64,000 bases of DNA from Sphingobacteriales bacterium (GCA_027486795.1 JAIXOI010000017.1:1-64000); one strand, 5' to 3'. Positions 1 through 8,625 are shown, counted from the stretch's first letter. Numbers and translations: made by a program. The notes: a model not told the origin generated them from the sequence alone.

Positions 1-2675
1 GTTCCGCCAGTAAAGGTCCAGCTATAAGAAGTTGCGTTGGTAGATGTATTGGTAAACGTTACGGTGCCACCTGCACAAAATGCAGTTGGGGTGCCCGTAA
101 AGTTAGCAACTGGTGCAGGACCACTAGGGGCACACTCAACAGGGAAAATGATGTTTTTAAGGTTTACACCCCAACCGGTGAAATAGGTATTCCATGTGCC
201 ATTGCTGGCCTTTTCCCATCCAAAGTTGGCATTGCCGCTGTTTACAGAGTTTGTTACCAAAGCAATACTATCGCCTGCAGCATAAGTGTACTCAACACCA
301 ACAAAGTAAGCACCCGTAACTATTGCGGGCGTGGTAAATGGAATCAATATTGGGCCCGTTGTAACTATCGATGAAATAGGAACCAACTGAGTTGTGAGCC
401 TTGTACCTGGAGAGCCTCCAGCACCAGTGGCATCCCAAACACTCACGTTTACATTGCCGCTGCCATTAGTTTTTGCCACACCAAAGTAAATAGCTGCGGC
501 AGTAATAGATGAACCTGCAACAACTGGAGTATACTTGTTGGCCTTAGCCAAATCACCATATACGTTATGGCCTGACAAGTAACCATCAACGGATGGGTTG
601 GCACCTGCATAATACAACCTTGCACTATCGGTGGCAGTAAAAATAGACACTGTGTCGCAGCCACCAGTGGTTGGCTGCACTACATTGATATAGCCAACCT
701 TAGTTTCTCCGTCGTTGCCAAAACCATTGCTTGCGGTTAAGGTAACAGTATATGTACCCACTGTATTATAGGTAATTGTAGGATTCTGAGCAGTTGATGT
801 TGCTGGTGTGCCACCCGCAAAACTCCAGTTCCAACCAGTTGGGCTATTCGTTGATAAATCGGTAAATGCTACTGACGAACCTACTGGAACGGTGGTTGGG
901 TTGCCCACGAAGTTGGCAACTGGCGGTTGTGTAACGGCTGGTTGCGAAAGATTAATATTGTCAAGGTATAGGTTGTTGCCATAGCCCGTTTGGTTCAAGA
1001 ACCCAATTTGCACGTTGGGCTCACCTGCTAATGCTGATAGGCTAATGGTATCCGTTTTCCATTGAGCTGAAGTTGGCGTAAAAGCGGTACCTAAAGCGGT
1101 GCGTGTAGCCAACTGAGTTCCTCCTTTCTTTTGCAACAAAAAGAAGGTTTGACCACAATCCAAACTAACAACCACTAGCAAACTATCTGAAGCAGTGCCA
1201 CCAGTACCTGTGTATTGCGCATAGGCATAATCAAAAGTAATGCGACCATTGGTAACACCAACAAAACTAACAGGAGGCAACAATAGCAAATCTTGTTCGC
1301 CAGCGGCATTGTAATCAAAATTGTTAACAAAAACACTAGCAGTACTAGTGCCATAGCCACCTATGGTAGCGCTTCGTTGCCAAGTAAAAGTGTTATCATA
1401 GTTCAGCAATTGCCAGCCTGCAGTCGGGAACGTTGCGTTCTGGAAACCTTCGGTTACTGGCAAACTACCAACTGACGTAACCGTAATGTAGTTTACTTTG
1501 GTTTCGCTATCGGTACCCGAGGCATTGGTAGCGGTTAATGTTACAGTATAAGTACCAGCTGTGTTGTAAGTAACCGTTGGGTTTTGAACCGTTGAAGAGG
1601 CCGGTGTACCACCGGCAAATGTCCATGCCCAAGTAGTAGGTGCACCACTTGATGCATCAGTAAAATTAACAGTTTGTCCAACGCAAATCACCGTTTTGTT
1701 TGCACTAAAATTGGCCACTGGAGCTGTACCAACGCTATTACAACCTGGCGATGAAAGCAAAGAACTTCTAACCCCAGAAAGGACAGCATTCATGTAATTA
1801 GCCTGCTGTGTAGTATACATATTAGTACAGCTAGAATAATCCATGAAGTTTTCATACTGATCTCCAGGAGCAGGTGTACCACAAGAGTTGGTTGCAGAAC
1901 AAGCATAGTTTGGTCCATCGGTATTAGGGGTGTCCGAAAAGCCATCATCCACTCCACAGCTAGGGTTTGAATCGCTGCCCCATGGGTGCGGTAGGCCAAA
2001 ATAGTGACCAATTTCGTGGGTAGTGGTACGCCCGAAGCCATTGTTATAACCAAGGCTGTAATCAACCACCAAACCATCAATGCTTGACCCCGGTACACCT
2101 GTTGTTGGCAAATAGGCATATCCAGCAACACCACCGTTGGTATTGCCGCATAAATCAACAATCCATACATTTAGATAGAAACGTGGGTCAATTGGGTTAG
2201 ACCCGCCTGTATTTGCCGATTTCATTGCATTGGGCGCGTTATTAGGATCAAAACAAGTAGAGCTTGTACTAACCCTTAATATACGATCCAAACAAAACTC
2301 GATTTGAGCATCAGCAGCAACACCTAAAAATGCCGAACGTGTTTGACTTGCATCGCTGTTAGTGCGACGGAAATCATTATTTAGCGTTGTAATAATGTTG
2401 TTGATTGAAGTAGTAGAGACATTCTCTGCGGCTGTATTATATACCACGTGCACAACTACAGAAACGGTGCGAACTGCACGATTACCACCACCATTAGGGT
2501 TCTGCTGCATGTAAGCATTTACCTGCTGGTCTAACTGAGCCATTTCGTTGGCGTAGTTAGGGTTTTGTTGCAATTGCTGGTCAATTAAATGACCGAAATG
2601 GCAAGGGGCTTGTTGGGCGTTGCTATTGATGGCAAATAACCAAACAATTGCTAAGATGGTTAAGATTCTTTTCAT
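1..2675 (-). CDS. Secreted M43 (pappalysin-like) zinc metalloprotease with PKD domains, C-terminus beyond the window
   Basis: The reading frame is open from an ATG at 2675 to the window edge (about 891 codons), so the C-terminus is missing. It starts with a signal peptide (MKRILTILAIVWLFAINSNA). A propeptide-like stretch leads to the M43 catalytic domain, with the zinc motif HEIGHYFGLPH at residues 220-230 and a Met-turn FMDYSS near 278. Then come a PKD domain (about 315-400), a MAM/choice-of-anchor-like beta-sandwich (about 400-560), a second PKD (about 585-665), another beta-rich module (about 672-850), and the start of a third PKD at the edge. M43 enzymes are secreted proteases that cut extracellular proteins. 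By analogy with the related gene at 32189-34153, a T9SS sorting domain is expected in the missing part. It is preceded by the esterase gene but separated from it by a terminator, so it is probably transcribed alone. Confidence 0.92.
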   Translation of the reverse strand, partial: MKRILTILAIVWLFAINSNAQQAPCHFGHLIDQQLQQNPNYANEMAQLDQQVNAYMQQNPNGGGNRAVRTVSVVVHVVYNTAAENVSTTSINNIITTLNNDFRRTNSDASQTRSAFLGVAADAQIEFCLDRILRVSTSSTCFDPNNAPNAMKSANTGGSNPIDPRFYLNVWIVDLCGNTNGGVAGYAYLPTTGVPGSSIDGLVVDYSLGYNNGFGRTTTHEIGHYFGLPHPWGSDSNPSCGVDDGFSDTPNTDGPNYACSATNSCGTPAPGDQYENFMDYSSCTNMYTTQQANYMNAVLSGVRSSLLSSPGCNSVGTAPVANFSANKTVICVGQTVNFTDASSGAPTTWAWTFAGGTPASSTVQNPTVTYNTAGTYTVTLTATNASGTDSETKVNYITVTSVGSLPVTEGFQNATFPTAGWQLLNYDNTFTWQRSATIGGYGTSTASVFVNNFDYNAAGEQDLLLLPPVSFVGVTNGRITFDYAYAQYTGTGGTASDSLLVVVSLDCGQTFFLLQKKGGTQLATRTALGTAFTPTSAQWKTDTISLSALAGEPNVQIGFLNQTGYGNNLYLDNINLSQPAVTQPPVANFVGNPTTVPVGSSVAFTDLSTNSPTGWNWSFAGGTPATSTAQNPTITYNTVGTYTVTLTASNGFGNDGETKVGYINVVQPTTGGCDTVSIFTATDSARLYYAGANPSVDGYLSGHNVYGDLAKANKYTPVVAGSSITAAAIYFGVAKTNGSGNVNVSVWDATGAGGSPGTRLTTQLVPISSIVTTGPILIPFTTPAIVTGAYFVGVEYTYAAGDSIALVTNSVNSGNANFGWEKASNGTWNTYFTGWGVNLKNIIFPVECAPSGPAPVANFTGTPTAFCAGGTVTFTNTSTNATSYSWTFTGG

Positions 2676-2707
2676 TCTAAAGATTGGTTTGCAAGATTTT
2701 TGACGCG

Positions 2708-2736
2708 TAAATATACCCAATAACATTTTATACCAA
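2708..2736 (-). promoter_or_regulatory. Candidate promoter of the M43 protease gene
   Basis: On the minus strand a TATATTTA box (2715-2708) resembles the Bacteroidota -7 element TAnnTTTG. A TTG (2736-2734) lies 18 nt upstream. It sits about 33 nt before the start codon and downstream of the esterase terminator. The last base of the box differs from consensus, so this is tentative. Confidence 0.35.
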
Positions 2737-2775
2737 AACAGGGAAATGCAATTAATTTGTTTGGACGACCAAAAT

Positions 2776-2808
2776 AAAAAAAGCCGTTGCGGTACAACAG
2801 CTTTTTTT
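2776..2808 (-). terminator. Intrinsic terminator after the esterase gene
   Basis: Arms AAAAAAAGC (2776-2784) and GCTTTTTTT (2800-2808), extended by GTTG/CAAC across one mismatch, enclose a 5-nt loop. There is a T-run in either direction. It lies 36 nt past the esterase stop codon. Confidence 0.7.
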
Positions 2809-2843
2809 GTTTAATGTTCAAGCAAGTGCGTTTCAACACTTGA

Positions 2844-3992
2844 TTATTTTATCAATTTATAGGTAGTGTAGCCAGTGGTAGTTGCAACATGAAGCAAGTA
2901 TACACCCGATGGTAGGCTGGATGTATTAACTTGGTAATTGGTAGCATAAGAAGCAACAACCGCTTCATAAATTTTTGCACCCAACACATCATATAATGCT
3001 ATATACTTAACCCTTTCGTCGGTTATCTCAATGTTCAGTAGGTTACCAATTGGGTTGGGATAGGTCTTTATTAACTTGCCATTGGATTTAATTGATTTGA
3101 TGCTGGTGGTAGTATCTAATGGTGTAGGGTTCGGATGGGTATATTTTGAGAAAAATGCCCAAGCCTCGGTACTACCATCAATATCCTTGTTGGTAACTAA
3201 GCCTGGTATTAAAAATGGCGCATTGGGCCAAGTATGCCCTCCATCCACAATTTTTATGAGCGTCACTTCGGTGCCACCGTCGCAATTAACCGTGCGATAC
3301 CTTATAGGGTAAGAGTTATCGGTGTTATTGGTATTTGGCAGTGTATCAATAACCGTGGTGCCCGTTGGGCAATTGTTTTCAGCCAACCAAAACTGCATAG
3401 TTGAATCCACTGAACCAATGCCTCTGCCACCATTGTAAGGCACCGTAGCATCATCGGTGCCATGTATCTGCAATACAGGCACTGCCCTGTTTGGATTGCA
3501 TTGGCTTTTAACGCCTGGCGCTAATAGCCCTGTAACCGATACAATGGCCGCAATGCGGTCTTCCAATTGGCAGGCCAACAGATAGCTCATATACCCCCCG
3601 TTGCTCATGCCACAGGCATACACCCTGCTGGCATCAACCCTCAAGCGACTATTTACATCTTCAATTATGGCCTCAGTAAAGGCTACATCATCGGGCGCGG
3701 CTTGAAACCCGTACGAGTTCCAGGCATTGCCCAATCCATCAGGATACACCACTATAAAATCTGCCGTATCGGCCACTGCATTCATGTTGGCATATATCTG
3801 CTGCTGCAAAGCATTGCTGGTATAGCCATGAAAATTGATAACGAGCGGCGCGGCTACTTGCCCGTTGTGCCCTGGCGGTATATATAGTATGTACTCGCGG
3901 TTGAGGCCATTTACAGTAATGGATATGGTACTTTGTGCTGATAAGCCAGCAACAAATAACAACAAGATAGGTAGTAGGTATAATTTTCTCAT
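2844..3992 (-). CDS. Secreted PHB-depolymerase/feruloyl-esterase-like alpha/beta hydrolase with T9SS tag
   Basis: 382 aa with a signal peptide (residues 1-19). It has an alpha/beta-hydrolase fold of the LpqC/polyhydroxybutyrate-depolymerase esterase family. The nucleophile elbow is GMSNG with Ser130, the likely acid is Asp180/181 in HGTDD, and the catalytic His253 lies in DGGHTWP. HGYTS near residue 55 could form the oxyanion site. The last 75 residues (from about 308, KTYPNPIGN) are a type A T9SS sorting domain, so the enzyme is exported through the outer membrane and either anchored or released. The substrate cannot be read from sequence: family members act on polyhydroxyalkanoates, feruloyl esters or acetylated xylan. 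It is followed by a terminator. Confidence 0.88.
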   Translation of the reverse strand: MRKLYLLPILLLFVAGLSAQSTISITVNGLNREYILYIPPGHNGQVAAPLVINFHGYTSNALQQQIYANMNAVADTADFIVVYPDGLGNAWNSYGFQAAPDDVAFTEAIIEDVNSRLRVDASRVYACGMSNGGYMSYLLACQLEDRIAAIVSVTGLLAPGVKSQCNPNRAVPVLQIHGTDDATVPYNGGRGIGSVDSTMQFWLAENNCPTGTTVIDTLPNTNNTDNSYPIRYRTVNCDGGTEVTLIKIVDGGHTWPNAPFLIPGLVTNKDIDGSTEAWAFFSKYTHPNPTPLDTTTSIKSIKSNGKLIKTYPNPIGNLLNIEITDERVKYIALYDVLGAKIYEAVVASYATNYQVNTSSLPSGVYLLHVATTTGYTTYKLIK

Positions 3993-4152
3993 AAATAAGT
4001 AGTTAAGAACCTTTGCAAAGTAACAAGATTAAATCATTTTACCCAGTTAGCGACTTGCAAAAACCAGTCCAAATATTGCCATATTTGCATTAACCAGCCA
4101 AACCTCCCTTTAATTAGTTAGCTTTAGCATTCGCAAAACATTGCAAGCATTA

Positions 4153-5046
4153 ATGTGGGAAAACATCAAACAAATATCATTCAATGCCTATCATTTTTTT
4201 GATAGTCCTATTTTCAGCATCGGCGGTTCAGCTGTTAGCGCGCTATCCATCAGTTATTTTATAGGTGCAACCATTTTGGTGTTCGTAGTTGCGACCAAAA
4301 TAAAACGCTTATTTTTAAAAAAGATATTCCCCCGTTACCATGTCGAAATTGGTTTGGGCGAGGCGGTGGCCACTATTATTAAGTATGTAGTAACTATACT
4401 TGGCTTAATTATCGTGTTAGATTTTGCAGGTATAGACCTAAGTTCTCTCAAGCTTATTGCCGGCGCTTTGGGTGTTGGTATAGGTTTTGGGTTGCAAAAC
4501 ATTGTAAACAACTTCGTTAGCGGCCTTATTATCTTGTTCGAAAGGCCCATAAAAGTAGGTGACCGTATTGAAGTAGGCGGCGTAAACGGCGATGTGGTAA
4601 AGATAGCCGCAAGGGCTACTACCGTGGTTACCAACGATAATATTTCCATTATTGTGCCCAATAGCCAATTTACCAGCAATAGCGTAACCAACTGGAGCCA
4701 CGACAACGAAGTGGTTCGATTTAATTACCCAGTTGGCGTGGCGTATAAAGAAGACCCCGAGCGCATCAAAAAAGCACTGTTGGAAGTAGCCAATGCCAAT
4801 GCAGGGGTGCTGAAAAACCCATACCCCGATGTATTGTTCGATTCGTATGGCGATAATTCAATAAACTTTAACCTAAGGGTGTGGACCATTGACTATTTGA
4901 CCCGGCCAGGTGTGTTGCGTAGCCAGCTATACTATGCCATTTTTGAGAAGTTTAAAGAAATGAATATTGAAATTCCGTTTCCGCAACGCGATTTGCGAAT
5001 GGTATTCGACAATACAAAAACGGTGATTACCGATAAAAAGGCATAA
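4153..5046 (+). CDS. Small-conductance mechanosensitive channel (MscS family)
   Basis: About 297 aa from the ATG at 4153. An in-frame TTG 12 nt upstream is less likely as start. Three hydrophobic segments (about 20-45, 63-85 and 92-118) precede the MscS beta domain. The pore helix is recognisable in the stretch LIAGALGVGIGFGLQNIVNN, with the Gly/Ala packing typical of TM3, followed by FERPIKVGDRIEV. The C-terminal vestibule domain ends in PFPQRDLRM, a standard MscS ending. It opens under membrane tension to release solutes on hypo-osmotic shock. It is divergent from the esterase gene. A TAGCTTTA sequence at 4119-4126 could be its -7 box, but no good -33 element is seen. Confidence 0.93.
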   Translation: MWENIKQISFNAYHFFDSPIFSIGGSAVSALSISYFIGATILVFVVATKIKRLFLKKIFPRYHVEIGLGEAVATIIKYVVTILGLIIVLDFAGIDLSSLKLIAGALGVGIGFGLQNIVNNFVSGLIILFERPIKVGDRIEVGGVNGDVVKIAARATTVVTNDNISIIVPNSQFTSNSVTNWSHDNEVVRFNYPVGVAYKEDPERIKKALLEVANANAGVLKNPYPDVLFDSYGDNSINFNLRVWTIDYLTRPGVLRSQLYYAIFEKFKEMNIEIPFPQRDLRMVFDNTKTVITDKKA

Positions 5047-5179
5047 GCGCCTGATGATAATAAGCTCAAAATCAAGATAAACAAAAAAATTATTGAACTT
5101 AACGCAAGCTATTGCGACCATTATACGCTACAGTTAACAAACGTAACTTAACAGTTGGGAACAAAAAAAGTAACAACAG

Positions 5180-5210
5180 TTGCTTTTACATTAAAATCCT
5201 GCTATCTTTG
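5180..5210 (+). promoter_or_regulatory. Promoter of the rpmB-rpmG-DUF4295 operon
   Basis: A TTG (5180-5182), then 20 nt, then TATCTTTG (5203-5210) fits the Bacteroidota primary sigma consensus (TTG, N19-21, TAnnTTTG) exactly. Expected initiation is around 5216, giving a leader of about 25 nt before the rpmB ATG at 5242. This is the clearest promoter in the window. Confidence 0.75.
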
Positions 5211-5241
5211 CATCTCGTTTTGAATTTTAAAGAATTGAATC

Positions 5242-5484
5242 ATGGCCAATTTTTGCGATTTAACCGGTAAAGGCCCTTTGAGCGGCAACCGAGTTTCTAA
5301 ATCAAACCGCAAGACCAAACGCAAGTTTTACCCAAACTTGCAAACTAAAAAATTCTTCATTCCTGAGTTGGATGAATGGGTAACTTTGAAGGTGAGCACA
5401 CAAGCTATGCGCACCATCAACAAGAAAGGCATTTTCAACTACTTGCGTGAGTTGGAAGCCAAAGGCGATATAGTTATTGGATAA
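5242..5484 (+). CDS. rpmB: 50S ribosomal protein L28 (bL28)
   Basis: 80 aa. It opens with MANFCDLTGKGPLSGNRVS, the conserved L28 start, followed by a basic stretch (SNRKTKRKF) and STQAMRTINKKG. Length and motifs are normal for Bacteroidota L28, a structural protein of the large ribosomal subunit. It is the first gene of a translation operon with rpmG 22 nt downstream. Confidence 0.97.
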   Translation: MANFCDLTGKGPLSGNRVSKSNRKTKRKFYPNLQTKKFFIPELDEWVTLKVSTQAMRTINKKGIFNYLRELEAKGDIVIG

Positions 5485-5506
5485 TCAATTATAATACACT
5501 GCTGCA

Positions 5507-5695
5507 ATGGCAAAGAAAGCAAAAGGTAACCGCATCCAAGTAATTTTGGAATGTACCGAGCAAAAGGCAACTAATGTACCAGGTACTAGCCGTTACGTAT
5601 CAACTAAGAACCGTAAGGTAACCACTGAAAGAATCGAGTTGAAGAAATACAACCCGAATCTTAAACGTCATACCGTTCACAAAGAAATCAAATAA
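5507..5695 (+). CDS. rpmG: 50S ribosomal protein L33 (bL33), zinc-free type
   Basis: 62 aa ([19 protein letters not shown]...), matching L33 of the large ribosomal subunit. It has a single cysteine, so it is the C-minus form without the paired CxxC zinc-ribbon motifs. The L28-L33 gene order followed by a small DUF4295 gene is characteristic of Bacteroidota. The stop codon overlaps the start of a strong Shine-Dalgarno sequence for the next gene. Confidence 0.96.
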   Translation: MAKKAKGNRIQVILECTEQKATNVPGTSRYVSTKNRKVTTERIELKKYNPNLKRHTVHKEIK

Positions 5696-5700
5696 GGAGG
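5694..5700 (+). promoter_or_regulatory. Strong Shine-Dalgarno sequence before the DUF4295 gene
   Basis: AAGGAGG lies 8 nt before the ATG at 5709 and is complementary to the 3' end of 16S rRNA. The other gene starts checked in this window have no comparable purine run, as expected for Bacteroidota, which largely do not use Shine-Dalgarno pairing. Confidence 0.6.
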
Positions 5701-5708
5701 ACTAGGTC

Positions 5709-5879
5709 ATGGGAAAAGTAAGTAAAAACGCGAAAACCAATCGTGGTGCCAACCAAGGCGAATCTAAGAACATGGTGAAAGTAATTAAAGCCGTTAAGTC
5801 TCCAAAGAGCGGTGCTTATACTTTCCGTGAGCGTGTGGTGCACAAGGATAAGGTACAAGATTTATTGTCGGACAAGTAA
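5709..5879 (+). CDS. DUF4295 small basic protein of the ribosomal operon
   Basis: A short gene of 56 aa (MGKVSKNAKTNRGANQ... ending VHKDKVQDLLSDK), highly basic. It matches the DUF4295 family that follows rpmG in Bacteroidota. Its conserved position with L28 and L33 suggests a ribosome-associated protein, but no function is established. It has an unusually good Shine-Dalgarno sequence 8 nt upstream of its ATG and is followed by a terminator at 5900-5936, which closes the operon. Confidence 0.9.
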   Translation: MGKVSKNAKTNRGANQGESKNMVKVIKAVKSPKSGAYTFRERVVHKDKVQDLLSDK

Positions 5880-5899
5880 TATTTTCCGGCTCATGTTAT

Positions 5900-5936
5900 A
5901 AAAAGCTTCTCTTAGTTTTACGAGGGAGGCTTTTTT
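5900..5936 (+). terminator. Intrinsic terminator after rpmB-rpmG-DUF4295
   Basis: AAAAAGCTTCTCTT and GAGGGAGGCTTTTT form a 14-bp stem (several G-U pairs) with an 8-nt loop, ending in a run of T. It lies 20 nt after the DUF4295 stop. Confidence 0.8.
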
Positions 5937-5971
5937 GCTTTTGTAGCACTTGAAACGCAAGCGTTAAGCCG

Positions 5972-6113
5972 TCATGGTTCTACTCCGCTCACCATGACAC
6001 CGCGGTAAGTGCTTTTTTGTTCGAGTTTAAGATGGTGAATTATTATCTTAAAATATCAGTTTGAAAGAAGCAGTAAATTACGTATCATGGTGAGCGGAGT
6101 CGAACCATGGCGG
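5972..6113 (+). repeat. Inverted-repeat element before ftsY
   Basis: Two oppositely oriented copies of a sequence of the type CATGGTTCGACTCCGCTCAC (about 5974-5998 and 6087-6111) enclose about 90 nt of AT-rich DNA. Each copy itself contains CATGG...CCATG arms. Related sequence bounds the element at 55734-55893. It carries no reading frame and looks like a non-coding dispersed element. The right arm lies just 23 nt upstream of the ftsY start and would be in its mRNA leader if transcription starts further upstream. Confidence 0.65.
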
Positions 6114-6135
6114 CATACACTACAAACAAAAACCA

Positions 6136-7110
6136 ATGGCACTATTCGGATTTCTCTCCAGAGACAAGGACAAAGACAGGGACGATAAGAAAGAAGCCCT
6201 CGACAAAGGCTTGGAAAAAACCAAGGAAGGTTTCTTTTCGAAGATGGCCAAAGCGGTTGCCGGTAAATCTACCGTAGATGAAGAAGTGCTGGATGAAGTA
6301 GAAAATGCCCTGATTGCATCGGATGTTGGCCTACCAACCACCATCAAAATTATTGAGCGCATTGAGGCCCGTGTAGCCAAAGACAAGTACTTCGGCACAG
6401 GCGAATTGAACAAGATGCTGCGCGAGGAAGTAGTAGCCATACTGGATGCCAGTGGAACCAAAGACCTTAACAACTATAGCGAGATAGCCACCAAAACACC
6501 CTATATTATTATGGTAGTGGGTGTAAACGGCGTGGGCAAAACCACCACCATTGGCAAGCTAGCCTATAATTTCAAAAAAGCAGGCAAAAAGGTAATGCTA
6601 GGCGCTGCGGATACCTTCCGTGCCGCGGCAGTTGACCAATTGATTATCTGGAGCCAACGGGTGGATGTGCCTATTGTAAACAAAGGCATGGGTGCCGACC
6701 CAGCTGCCGTGGCATTCGAAACCGTGCAACAAGGTTTGAAAGAAGGTGCCGATATAATCATTATTGATACAGCTGGCCGCTTGCACAATAAGGTTGGCTT
6801 AATGAACGAGTTGAGCAAAATACGCCGCGTAATGCAAAAGCTGGTGCCCGATGCCCCGCATGAGGTGCTATTGGTGTTGGATGCCAGCACGGGCCAAAAT
6901 GCCATTGAGCAATGTAAACAGTTTAGTGCCGCTACCGAAGTAAATGCCCTGGCCATAACCAAACTAGATGGCACTGCCAAAGGTGGCGTAGTGATAGGGA
7001 TAGTTGACCAGTTCAATATACCCGTGAAGTACATCGGCGTGGGCGAACAGAAAGAGCATTTGCAACTGTTCAACCGCTACGAGTTTGTTGATAGCCTATT
7101 TAAAAACTAA
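6136..7110 (+). CDS. ftsY: Signal recognition particle receptor FtsY
   Basis: 324 aa. It has a short charged N-terminus (a run of K/D/R at 9-20) without the long acidic A domain of E. coli, then the helical N domain (about 30-105) and the SRP-type GTPase domain. The P-loop is GVNGVGKTT (129-137). DTFRAAA (159-165), DTAGR (211-215) and TKLDGTAKGG (about 276-285) complete the GTPase motifs. It docks the SRP-ribosome complex at the membrane for co-translational insertion. rimO starts 6 nt after its stop, so the two are co-transcribed. Confidence 0.97.
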   Translation: MALFGFLSRDKDKDRDDKKEALDKGLEKTKEGFFSKMAKAVAGKSTVDEEVLDEVENALIASDVGLPTTIKIIERIEARVAKDKYFGTGELNKMLREEVVAILDASGTKDLNNYSEIATKTPYIIMVVGVNGVGKTTTIGKLAYNFKKAGKKVMLGAADTFRAAAVDQLIIWSQRVDVPIVNKGMGADPAAVAFETVQQGLKEGADIIIIDTAGRLHNKVGLMNELSKIRRVMQKLVPDAPHEVLLVLDASTGQNAIEQCKQFSAATEVNALAITKLDGTAKGGVVIGIVDQFNIPVKYIGVGEQKEHLQLFNRYEFVDSLFKN

Positions 7111-7116
7111 TACCCC

Positions 7117-8427
7117 TTGCGTACCAAATCTCACGGCAATAATAAAGTAAACGTTATAACCCTAGGCTGCTCAAAAAACCTAGTGGATAGCGAAGTGATG
7201 ATGGCCCAACTGAGGGGCAATGATATTGATGTGGCGCACCAAAGCAATGAGAGCGACCGCAACATTATTATTGTAAACACTTGTGGCTTTATTGATAGGG
7301 CTAAAGAAGAATCGATAAATACTATACTACAATACGCCGATGCCAAAGCCAACGGCGAAATTGATAAGCTTTACGTAACCGGCTGCTTGAGCCAGCGATA
7401 CAAAGACGATCTAGAAATAGAAATACCCGAAGTGGATGCCTTTTTTGGTACTATGGAGCTGCCCGCGCTATTGAGCAAACTGAATGCCGACTACAGGCAT
7501 GACCTTATTGGCGAGCGCGTGCTCACTACCGACCAGCACTATGCTTACCTTAAAATAAGCGAAGGCTGCAACCGAAAATGCACCTTCTGCGCCATCCCTT
7601 TAATGCGTGGCTTACACGTATCGCGCCCCATTGAGGAATTGGTAATTGAGACCAAGAACTTGGTGCGAAGCGGAGTAAAGGAGATAATGATAATTGCCCA
7701 AGAGCTTACCTACTATGGTCTTGACTTGTACAAAGAGCGCAAGCTAAAAGAGCTATTAGAAGCCCTAAGTGATGTGCCGGGTGTAGAGTGGATACGCTTA
7801 CACTACGCCTATCCGCATAAATTCCCTACCGAGATATTGGAGGTAATGCGCGAGCGCGACAACATTTGCAACTACTTGGATATACCGCTGCAACATGCCA
7901 GCGACCCGGTACTAAAAAACATGAAACGCGGCATTACCCGCAAAGAAACCGAAGAACTGATTGCAACCTTGCGTAAAAACGTTCCGGGTATTGCCATCCG
8001 CACTACCATGTTGGTAGGCTTCCCGGGCGAAACAGAGGAAGACTTTGAAGAACTGTTGGACTTTGTTCGTGAGCAACGTTTTGACCGCTTAGGCGTGTTC
8101 CCATACTCACATGAGGAAAGTACTGGTGCCTATGAGTTTGAGGACAATATAACGGACGAAGTAAAACAAGAGCGTGCCGCGAGGTTGATGGAAGTACAGG
8201 AGGAAATCTCTTTCGAAATCAATCAAACCAAAATAGGCAACACCTATAAAGTGTTATTCGACCGCAAAGAAGGCCAGCACTTTGTGGGCCGTACCGAGTT
8301 TGATAGCCCTGAAGTGGATAACGAAGTGTTGGTTGATGCCAGCAAGTTCTTCGTCCGCATTGGCGACTTTGCCAACGTGCGCATCACCGACGCTACCGAG
8401 TTTGATTTGATTGGGGAAGTGGTTTAG
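7117..8427 (+). CDS. rimO: Ribosomal protein S12 methylthiotransferase RimO
   Basis: 436 aa. It methylthiolates an aspartate of ribosomal protein S12, using two iron-sulfur clusters and S-adenosylmethionine. Cys18, Cys56 and Cys90 in the N-terminal UPF0004 domain bind one cluster. The radical-SAM motif GCNRKCTFC supplies Cys151, Cys155 and Cys158 for the second. A C-terminal TRAM domain begins near 370. The start is a TTG: the next ATG (7198) lies beyond the conserved VITLGCSKN strand, and the resulting N-terminus MRTK fits Bacteroidota RimO proteins. It lies 6 nt after ftsY. Confidence 0.96.
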   Translation: MRTKSHGNNKVNVITLGCSKNLVDSEVMMAQLRGNDIDVAHQSNESDRNIIIVNTCGFIDRAKEESINTILQYADAKANGEIDKLYVTGCLSQRYKDDLEIEIPEVDAFFGTMELPALLSKLNADYRHDLIGERVLTTDQHYAYLKISEGCNRKCTFCAIPLMRGLHVSRPIEELVIETKNLVRSGVKEIMIIAQELTYYGLDLYKERKLKELLEALSDVPGVEWIRLHYAYPHKFPTEILEVMRERDNICNYLDIPLQHASDPVLKNMKRGITRKETEELIATLRKNVPGIAIRTTMLVGFPGETEEDFEELLDFVREQRFDRLGVFPYSHEESTGAYEFEDNITDEVKQERAARLMEVQEEISFEINQTKIGNTYKVLFDRKEGQHFVGRTEFDSPEVDNEVLVDASKFFVRIGDFANVRITDATEFDLIGEVV

Positions 8428-8463
8428 TTCAGGTTTGAGCGTGAGTTCGTAGAGCGCTTTAAC

Positions 8464-8625
8464 TTATCCTCGCTTCCAGCGAGGATAAACTAACATTGAG
8501 CTTCCAGCTCAATACGCAATATGTACCCGTATTATGTTTGAGCCGAAGGCTCACAGTTATGGCGTCCTCGCTGGAAGCGAGGACGAGAACTAAGAGTTAT
8601 GACATCCTCGATTGAAGCGAGAACA
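8464..8625. repeat. Cluster of five hairpins with conserved TTCCA/TGGAA loops
   Basis: Successive perfect hairpins are seen: 8464-8488 (10-bp stem, loop TTCCA), 8495-8513 (ATTGAGC/GCTCAAT, loop TTCCA), 8539-8553 (TGAGCC/GGCTCA, loop GAA) and 8563-8585 (CGTCCTCGC/GCGAGGACG, loop TGGAA). A degraded fifth lies at about 8606-8625. Stem sequences differ but remain paired. They fill the rimO-bshC gap and could act together as a transcription terminator, although none is followed by a T-run. The rest of the gap to 8836 holds the heptamer arrays listed next and otherwise nothing recognisable. Confidence 0.7.

Noticed and set aside
2676..2843. Frameshift joining the esterase to the M43 protease
   Set aside because: Each has its own signal peptide, and the esterase ends in a complete T9SS tag and a terminator.
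4335..4706. Long minus-strand frames inside mscS
   Set aside because: Antisense shadows of a clear MscS gene; no family resemblance or start context.
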